Shown here piece after piece: positions 58,192 to 64,000 of a stretch of 64,000 nucleotides of DNA. Positions within the stretch are counted from its first letter, which is position 1. Every line of letters starts with the position of its first letter. The DNA is from Shewanella phaeophyticola (lineage in GTDB: Bacteria; Pseudomonadota; Gammaproteobacteria; Enterobacterales; Shewanellaceae). The stretch covers positions 930,001-994,000 of the forward strand of contig NZ_JAODOQ010000001.1 in assembly GCF_025398315.1 (NCBI RefSeq), written 5' to 3'. The translations under genes and the position numbers were made by a program. The notes beneath the pieces are model-generated. The model had not been told where the DNA came from. It saw only the letters and a list, made by a program, of their open reading frames with translations, and did not search any database.

Positions 58192-60108
58192 TTGAGTCTG
58201 GTTCGGATAAATAATGGCTCATTAGCCTACGGTTACACTCCTTTACTGCACAATGCAGATTTTACTATTGAACCCGGCGAGCGCGTTTGTATTGTTGGTC
58301 GCAATGGTGCGGGTAAATCTAGCCTAATGAAAGTGTTATCAGGTGATGTATTACTCGATGATGGCGAATTTAACATTGCTAATGACGTCAACGTTAGCCG
58401 TTTACAACAAGATCCACCAAAAGCAGAAACAGGCTCGGTATATTCTTATATTGCTGCAGGTTTAAAAGAAATTGGTGAAGCATTAGAGAAGTACCATCAG
58501 TTATCGCACGATGTGGCCGAAGCTAATCCCGATGACATGGAACGCATGCTTAATCAAATGCAGCGTATTCAGGAAGTGTTAGACCACAACAATGGTTGGC
58601 AACTAGATTCGCGCATCATCCAAAACTGTCAATTATTGGGTCTAGATCCTGACAAACCACTAAATGAGTTATCAGGTGGTTGGCAGCGAAAAGTGGCCTT
58701 GGCGCGCGCTTTAGTCGTTGAGCCCGATTTATTACTGCTCGACGAACCCACCAACCACTTAGACATTGATACCATCGAATGGTTAGAACAATTCTTATTA
58801 AACTTTAAAGGCGCCATCGTATTTGTCAGTCACGACCGTGGCTTTATTCAACGTACGGCAACCCGAATCGTCGATCTCGACCGTGGCGTTGTTACCTCAT
58901 GGCCTGGTAGCTATCAAGCGTATTTAGATGGTAAGCAAGAGTGGCTTCGTGTCGAAGCTGAAAAAAATGCCCATTTTGATAAAAAATTAGCAGACGAAGA
59001 AACCTGGATCCGCCAGGGTGTTAAAGCACGACGAACTCGTAACGAAGGTCGCGTAAGAGCGTTAAAAGCATTACGAGTCGAGCGAAGTGAACGACTGAAT
59101 CGTCAGGGCAATGCCAAAATGGCCGTGTCTGATACTGAGCGTTCAGGTAAGTTGGTCTTTGATGTTAAAAATGTTAATTACAATCTGCCAGACAAAGACC
59201 TAGTTAAAAACTTTAGTACCACCGTTATGCGTGGTGATCGTATTGCATTAATTGGTCCTAATGGTTGTGGTAAGTCGACTTTAATTAAATTATTGATTGA
59301 AAAGCTACAACCCCAATCGGGTGAAATTAAAGTTGGTACCAAATTAGAAGTGGCTTACTTTGACCAATATCGCGAAGCTCTTGACCCTGAAAAAACCGTT
59401 GAAGAAAACGTCGGTGAAGGCAAAAGCACCGTGACGATTAATGGTCAAGACCGCCATATTTTAAGTTACTTACAAGATTTCTTGTTTTCGCCTATGCGTG
59501 CCCGCACACCGGTTAAAGCGCTTTCTGGTGGAGAAAAGAACCGATTATTACTCGCAAGGTTGTTATTGCGCCCTGCAAACTTGATTATTCTCGACGAACC
59601 GACAAACGACCTTGATATTGAGACCTTAGAGTTGTTAGAGTCTCTGCTCACCGATTTCGAAGGTACATTATTGATCGTCAGTCACGACAGAGCATTTATT
59701 GATAATACTGTCACCAGTAGCTGGTGGTTTGCAGGTAATGGTCATTGGTCTGAATATGTAGGTGGTTACCAGGATGCAATTTCTCAGGGTGCTAAATTTT
59801 ATTCTGAGGAACCAGTTGCAACTAATGTTGTCCAATCGAAACCAGTAGTAGAAACAAAACCTGTAAAAGCACCTGAAAAGGCAGCAAAAAAACTCTCTTA
59901 TAAATTACAAAAAGAGTTAGAAGCACTTCCAAGCCAAATGGAAAAGCTTGAACAAGAGATAGAAACATTACAGCAAACGGTAAGCCGTGCTGATTTCTAC
60001 AATCAACCAACTGATACGGTTAATAAAGCTCTGCAAACATTAGCAGAGAAAGAACAGAATTTAGAGCTGTGCTTCCAACGCTGGGAAGAACTAGAGTCAA
60101 TGAAGTAA
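58192..60108 (+). CDS. uup: ABC-F ATPase Uup
   Basis: A 638-aa ABC-F protein with two ATP-binding domains and no membrane spans. The Walker A motifs are GRNGAGKSS and GPNGCGKST; the signature motifs are LSGGWQRKVALARAL and LSGGEKNRLLLARLL. The C-terminal 80 residues form a coiled coil (KLSYKLQKELEALPSQ). Uup acts on ribosomes or DNA structures and limits precise excision of transposons. The start is TTG 58192 with AGGAG six bases upstream. Confidence 0.95.
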   Translation: MSLVRINNGSLAYGYTPLLHNADFTIEPGERVCIVGRNGAGKSSLMKVLSGDVLLDDGEFNIANDVNVSRLQQDPPKAETGSVYSYIAAGLKEIGEALEKYHQLSHDVAEANPDDMERMLNQMQRIQEVLDHNNGWQLDSRIIQNCQLLGLDPDKPLNELSGGWQRKVALARALVVEPDLLLLDEPTNHLDIDTIEWLEQFLLNFKGAIVFVSHDRGFIQRTATRIVDLDRGVVTSWPGSYQAYLDGKQEWLRVEAEKNAHFDKKLADEETWIRQGVKARRTRNEGRVRALKALRVERSERLNRQGNAKMAVSDTERSGKLVFDVKNVNYNLPDKDLVKNFSTTVMRGDRIALIGPNGCGKSTLIKLLIEKLQPQSGEIKVGTKLEVAYFDQYREALDPEKTVEENVGEGKSTVTINGQDRHILSYLQDFLFSPMRARTPVKALSGGEKNRLLLARLLLRPANLIILDEPTNDLDIETLELLESLLTDFEGTLLIVSHDRAFIDNTVTSSWWFAGNGHWSEYVGGYQDAISQGAKFYSEEPVATNVVQSKPVVETKPVKAPEKAAKKLSYKLQKELEALPSQMEKLEQEIETLQQTVSRADFYNQPTDTVNKALQTLAEKEQNLELCFQRWEELESMK

Positions 60109-60133
60109 AGCATAATAAAACAGGAATGGTTAC

Positions 60134-62029
60134 ATGAAGTTAAAGTTTGATAAAGCCTTATCATTAGTCGCAATTGGCGTATTAAGTGTTATTGGTTCGG
60201 CTCAAGCCGCGTCTGTATATGAAATTGTTAACATTGAAGATTACGATTTAAATGGCACCTTAGATGGTACTCGCAATGGCTATGCAATGGCCATCAACGA
60301 CGAAAATGAGCTCGTTGGTATTTCTAAAGGTAAAAATAAGCTAACTACAGACGATGTCGATGACTCTGTGATTGATGTTGAAGATGGTATTTCAGAAGCA
60401 GAAACCATTACTTATTCTGTTTATTCAGAAATTGAAGCCAACAACTTTACTTTTATTGCCAGTGATAACGCTTCAGTAGGCTCTTGGGTGCCTGAGTTCT
60501 ATAGTATTGCCGGTACATTTGACCCAGCCAATGAAGATTATGATGACGATGATGAATTGATTGTAAACGATGTTGATACTTACTTTTATGGTATTAACAA
60601 TAATGGTGTAAAAGTGGGTGCTTACACAGGTGAAGAGCTCACTCTAGACTACGAAGGCACAAGTACTACTCAAGAGTACTTCTATTATCGCGAATTTGAA
60701 CTGCGCGGTATAGCGATTAAAAATGGCGTTGAATATCCGTTATTGCCATCATTTACTACCTATGAACGAGATCAAACTTCCGACGTTGATGCCGCCACAG
60801 TTGAGGTAGGTGGTTGGTCGCTTGCCTCAAGAGTCAATAGTGACAACTTAGTTGTGGGTTACGGTAGTACCGAGCTTTCATCAGCCAGTGAAGATCGTAT
60901 TGATAACTGTATTGAAGAAGCTGAAGATACCGATGATGATAACCCAATCCCTACCGATATTTGTGTGCAAATTCTGCAATACCCTGATGAAGATTCAGGC
61001 ACTCGTTATATTCAATATCAAACCCGTGGCTTTGTGTGGGAACTTGATAATTTAGATGAAGACGGCTTACCTGAAAGAACCGAATTAGAGCTTGGTCTTA
61101 CGCCAGATGACGATGATACACTCATTTATACTGCACAAGGTCTTGGTATTAACTCAAACGGTGATGTAGCCGGGCGTTCGCATGTATACCGTAATGGTGA
61201 TGAAGATGATTTATATTTTGATGCCGCGTACTGGACCAGAGATGAAAATGGCGATTACGAATACAATTGGGTAGAAATGGAAGACGAAGTCTACTATTCA
61301 ATTGCCTATGATATCAACGATTCAGGTATTTTAGTCGGTAGTTACACTAAATACATCGATGGTTATCTTCGTAGTAAGTTCTTTACTTTTGACACCAACA
61401 ACCCTGAAGAAGGCATTACCACGCCTAACGATTTCCAAACATCGTTATCAGATTTAAGCAGTAAAGGTAAAGACATCAACAACCAAGGGCAAGTAGTGGG
61501 CTATATTGAGTCGACATACGACAAAGATACCCCACGTCCTAAAGTTGGTTTTTTATACGACATGAACACTGAAGAGTTTGTTGATTTGAATGATCAATTA
61601 ACATGTGAATCAAAAGGTTTTTTGCGTAACACCGATGGCGATTGGGAGCGTAATACTGTCAGCGTACAAGATGGTACCGGTGAAATTTTAACCTACGAAA
61701 GTGATATCTCAATAGTAGAAGCGAACAGCATCAACGAAGATGGCATCATTGTGGGTACCGCGTTTATCCGTAAACCTGAATATCAATACGACACTAGTGG
61801 TGATTTAATTGTTGGTGAAAATGGTTTAGCACTATTTGAATTAGACGGTAATGGCGACCCTGTGACGTCATATTTACCTCGCATGGTTGTGCTTACACCT
61901 ACGGGCGGTGAAGCTTGTTCATCTACAGATGCTGAAGATGATGACGCATACGAACGTCAAGGCGCAGCAAGTTTTGGTTGGTTATTTGCTCTGCCATTTT
62001 TATGGTTACGTCGTCGAGTTAAAAAGTAA
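60134..62029 (+). CDS. DUF3466 secreted/surface acidic protein with C-terminal sorting signal
   Basis: A 631-aa protein with a signal peptide (residues 1-25, GSAQA). The mature chain is highly acidic (Asp/Glu/Tyr rich, for example YDDDDELIVNDVD) and has recurring beta-strand motifs of the form GIN-GxxVG, as in DUF3466. It ends in a short linker, a hydrophobic helix (SFGWLFALPFLWL) and a basic tail (RRRVKK), like GlyGly-CTERM signals cut by rhombosortase. Its function is unknown; a cell-surface role is inferred. It follows uup by 25 bases, with AGGAATGG as ribosome site. Confidence 0.85.
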   Translation: MKLKFDKALSLVAIGVLSVIGSAQAASVYEIVNIEDYDLNGTLDGTRNGYAMAINDENELVGISKGKNKLTTDDVDDSVIDVEDGISEAETITYSVYSEIEANNFTFIASDNASVGSWVPEFYSIAGTFDPANEDYDDDDELIVNDVDTYFYGINNNGVKVGAYTGEELTLDYEGTSTTQEYFYYREFELRGIAIKNGVEYPLLPSFTTYERDQTSDVDAATVEVGGWSLASRVNSDNLVVGYGSTELSSASEDRIDNCIEEAEDTDDDNPIPTDICVQILQYPDEDSGTRYIQYQTRGFVWELDNLDEDGLPERTELELGLTPDDDDTLIYTAQGLGINSNGDVAGRSHVYRNGDEDDLYFDAAYWTRDENGDYEYNWVEMEDEVYYSIAYDINDSGILVGSYTKYIDGYLRSKFFTFDTNNPEEGITTPNDFQTSLSDLSSKGKDINNQGQVVGYIESTYDKDTPRPKVGFLYDMNTEEFVDLNDQLTCESKGFLRNTDGDWERNTVSVQDGTGEILTYESDISIVEANSINEDGIIVGTAFIRKPEYQYDTSGDLIVGENGLALFELDGNGDPVTSYLPRMVVLTPTGGEACSSTDAEDDDAYERQGAASFGWLFALPFLWLRRRVKK

Positions 62030-62077
62030 CAACAATTATCGCTAAACCTTGAGCTAAAAATATTTGTTTAAGAGCTC

Positions 62078-62109
62078 AAAAAAATCGAGGATGTCCTCGA
62101 TTTTTTTTT
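62078..62109 (+). terminator. Terminator after the DUF3466 gene
   Basis: AAATCGAGGA and TCCTCGATTT form a long stem with A and T runs on the outside, ending in nine T residues. Confidence 0.93.
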
Positions 62110-62253
62110 AATTTATTTCTCAATACCTTAATAAAAAATCCATAAAACGGTCATTTTTTTGATTGATCTTGGCTAAAAAAGCGTCTATTTCTATATGCAA
62201 GGCTTCAGCTCCATCTCGTCAAACAGAAGCCTGTAATGGAAGAGGACACATGC

Positions 62254-62429
62254 ATGAAAAGACAGAAAAGAGATCGTTTAGACAGAGCTTTTTCAAAAGG
62301 ATTTCAGGCAGGAATAGGGGGCGTTCGAAGGAGGTTTGCCCCCACTCAAATCTGGACTCTCGGTCTCAGTGGCTTGGTGGATGGCGCGAAGGAGTAGATG
62401 GCCGCCTAAGTGGATTGTTTAACAAATAA
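62254..62429 (+). pseudogene. rmf: Ribosome modulation factor RMF, frameshifted
   Basis: RMF turns 70S ribosomes into inactive 100S dimers in stationary phase. From ATG 62254 (AGAGGA seven bases upstream) the frame reads MKRQKRDRLDRAFSKGFQAG, the RMF start. It slips near 62317-62323 in AGGGGGCGTTCG. A second frame then reads GRSKEVCPHSNL followed by RSQWLGGWREGVDGRLSG, the RMF core and end. The span is 176 nt, one short of 3n, so one base is missing; adding it gives a normal 58-aa RMF. The next-best alternative, a separate gene in the second frame, has no proper start. Confidence 0.9.
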
Positions 62430-62439
62430 CAGTCAATAA

Positions 62440-62470
62440 AATGCCCTCAAGATGTTTATCCGAGGGCATT
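62440..62470. terminator. Hairpin between rmf and fabA
   Basis: AATGCCCTC pairs with GAGGGCATT around a 13-base loop, between converging genes. T tails are short on both sides. Confidence 0.6.
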
Positions 62471-62510
62471 ATTGTATTAAAGGCTAACCCTAACGCTTTA
62501 AATATATCGA

Positions 62511-63026
62511 TTAGAACGTAGATGTATCGCTAAAAATACCCACTTTTAAATCGGTAGCTGAATAAATCTGACGGCCATCAACTTCCATAGTTGCATCGGC
62601 AATGCCCATTACCAGTTTACGATGGATCTTACGTTTAATATTCAACTTGTAGGTTACTTTTTTAGCATCTGGTAACACCTGGCCGGTAAACTTAACCTCA
62701 CCTACACCCAGAGCACGACCTTTACCTTCAGCGCCTTCCCAGCCTAAATAAAAGCCGACTAACTGCCACATTGCATCTAAGCCTAAGCAGCCTGGCATCA
62801 CAGGATCTGTTTTAAAGTGGCAATCAAAAAACCATAAATCAGGAGTAATATCGAGTTCGGCAACAATTTCACCTTTACCAAATTCACCGCCATCTTCATT
62901 GATAGTAATAATGCGGTCAATCATCAACATATTATCGACAGGTAAACGCGGTCTATTATGGCCTAAAAGATTTCCGTTTCCACAGGCGATAAGTTGTTCT
63001 TTAGTAAAACTGTTAGCTTTTTCCAT
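62511..63026 (-). CDS. fabA: 3-hydroxydecanoyl-ACP dehydratase/isomerase
   Basis: FabA makes the cis double bond of unsaturated fatty acids at the C10 stage. The 171-aa length and the catalytic residues His70 (FFDCH) and Asp84 ([10 protein letters not shown]) are exactly as in E. coli FabA. It is cytoplasmic and homodimeric. A FadR-like site lies about 65-80 bases upstream, in the position used for activation in E. coli. The upstream gene is a lon-like protease on the same strand. Confidence 0.96.
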   Translation of the reverse strand: MEKANSFTKEQLIACGNGNLLGHNRPRLPVDNMLMIDRIITINEDGGEFGKGEIVAELDITPDLWFFDCHFKTDPVMPGCLGLDAMWQLVGFYLGWEGAEGKGRALGVGEVKFTGQVLPDAKKVTYKLNIKRKIHRKLVMGIADATMEVDGRQIYSATDLKVGIFSDTSTF

Positions 63027-63089
63027 TTAATCCTATACCACTCTAATTAACTTTATAATGCCAACAAGATAGCGAACACGTGTAAGCTA

Positions 63090-63105
63090 AACAACTCCGA
63101 TCACT
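63090..63105 (-). promoter_or_regulatory. Candidate FadR site upstream of fabA
   Basis: On the minus strand AGTGATCGGAGTTGTT matches the E. coli fabA FadR site (AACTGATCGGACTTGTT) at most positions. It overlaps the last bases of the lon-like gene. Confidence 0.65.
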
Positions 63106-64000
63106 AAATAATACGTAACCTAGCTAACAATTTAGCAAAAAAGCTCAGCTCAATATCTTCATCATCTTGTCCCGCGAGTTTATCTAATCGTTGTTGTACT
63201 AAACCATAAAGGGTTTCTGGGGCAAAGTCATTGTCTTCATTGGCAACGCCAGCCGGCATTTGCATTAAAATTTCAACGGCTTTATCCATATGTTCAATGG
63301 CATGAACATGAAATAACCCCTTATTAACTGCTTCAATTACAGCGGGTTCTAAATTAAGCTGCAGCACATTGGCTTTAGGAATAATCACCCCTTGCTCACC
63401 CGTAAGACCTCGGCGTTGGCATAAGGTATAAAATCCTTCAATCTTTTCATTCACGCCACCAATGGCTTGTACATTGCCAAACTGATCTAACGCACCCGTT
63501 ACCGCTAAGCTTTGCACAATCGGTTGTTCGGCAATGGCTGACATTAAACAGCAATACTCCGCTAATGATGCACTGTCACCATCAATTTCTTGGTATGACT
63601 GTTCAAACACAATGTTAGCATTCAGGTGCAGAGGAGCATCGCGGCCAAAAATACGATATAAACAAGCTGACAAAATCATCATACCTTTAGTATGGATATT
63701 ACCGCCCAATTCAGATTTTCGTTCAATGTCGGCCACTTCACCGTCGCCATAGTGGACGGATGTAGTAATACGAGCAGGCTCACCATAGGTGTAATCACCA
63801 GTATCAATGACCGTTAGACCATTAATTTGACCCACCATAGCACCTTTAGTTGGCAGATTTATGAAGTTATCATCAAAACTCTGCGCTGAATAAACTTCAG
63901 AACTATTATGACGAAACTTAAGCTTTTCGAGAGCCTTAGCGATAGCAGCGCCATTCAATAACGACTTACCAGCATACGCTTTGGCTTGAGCTAATAATTG
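63104..64000 (-). CDS. Lon-family protease (YcbZ/LonB-like), partial
   Basis: The right window edge cuts this gene; 298 codons of the C-terminal part are visible. They form a Lon-type proteolytic domain with the Ser in DGDSASLAEYCCLM and the Lys in GGVNEKIEGF, giving the Ser-Lys dyad. The preceding block VGQINGLTVIDTGDYTYGEPARI is the start of the S16 domain. In this family the ATPase region is degenerate or absent, but that part lies outside the window. It precedes fabA, as in many gammaproteobacteria. Confidence 0.9.
   Translation of the reverse strand, partial: QLLAQAKAYAGKSLLNGAAIAKALEKLKFRHNSSEVYSAQSFDDNFINLPTKGAMVGQINGLTVIDTGDYTYGEPARITTSVHYGDGEVADIERKSELGGNIHTKGMMILSACLYRIFGRDAPLHLNANIVFEQSYQEIDGDSASLAEYCCLMSAIAEQPIVQSLAVTGALDQFGNVQAIGGVNEKIEGFYTLCQRRGLTGEQGVIIPKANVLQLNLEPAVIEAVNKGLFHVHAIEHMDKAVEILMQMPAGVANEDNDFAPETLYGLVQQRLDKLAGQDDEDIELSFFAKLLARLRII

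Noticed and set aside
62163..62429. An independent 88-aa gene overlapping rmf
   Set aside because: Only its last part matches RMF. The earlier part reads the rmf leader in the wrong frame and has no proper start.

Overview
The window looks like chromosomal DNA of a marine-type gammaproteobacterium, most likely Shewanella or a close relative (Alteromonadales). The evidence is gene content and order: queA-tgt-yajC-secD-secF, fadIJ beside a moxR/Bat operon, M16 protease-sixA-smrB-prmB-aroC, rlmKL-uup-DUF3466-rmf-fabA-lon-like, and moderate-to-low GC. No phage, insertion sequence or CRISPR array is visible.

Layout. 1-7.2 kb: a partial thioredoxin-like gene, acpH, the tRNA queuosine genes queA and tgt, then the Sec accessory genes yajC-secD-secF. 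7.2-13.5 kb: a c-di-GMP GGDEF/EAL protein with a small partner, DUF3224, DUF2007, a rhodanese-siroheme pair, yaeQ and a CBS-domain protein. 13.5-26.1 kb: a secreted subtilase, a leftward operon for an RND efflux pump with DUF2892 and a periplasmic rhodanese, a FadL-type porin, putP, and an ECF sigma/anti-sigma pair. 26.2-33.4 kb: a leftward moxR-DUF58-DUF4381-batA-batB/C-batD operon. 33.7-37.1 kb: fadIJ beta-oxidation genes. 37.4-43 kb: a small membrane protein, a striking 13 x 39-bp tandem-repeat gene with a coupled 38-aa ORF, and a decayed hybrid sensor/GGDEF/EAL gene. 43-54 kb: housekeeping genes. 54-55.6 kb: a tandem array of four intact initiator tRNA genes mixed with seven degenerate copies that carry a shared insert. 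55.8-64 kb: rlmKL, a glutaredoxin-like gene, uup, a DUF3466 protein, rmf, fabA and a partial lon-like protease.

How the parts connect. FadR-like operators lie upstream of fadL, fadI and fabA, and a PsrA-like palindrome lies upstream of fadI, so fatty-acid uptake, breakdown and unsaturated synthesis are probably co-regulated. The tRNA-fMet array has a strong sigma70 promoter with a GC-rich discriminator, as expected for growth-rate control.

Sequence integrity. An unusual number of conserved genes are broken by single changes: tgt (nonsense), secD, fadL (twice), DUF4381, fadI, fadJ, rmf, the subtilase, and a regulator with at least five breaks. In secD, fadI, fadJ, DUF4381 and the first fadL break, removing one base restores the family sequence exactly. 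Several of these genes are important or near-essential, so sequence error must be excluded before real gene decay is accepted.

The two best candidates for undescribed biology are the secreted tandem-repeat protein operon (37732-38452) and the degenerate tRNA-fMet units with a conserved TTTATAAAAAGC-type insert (54001-55299).
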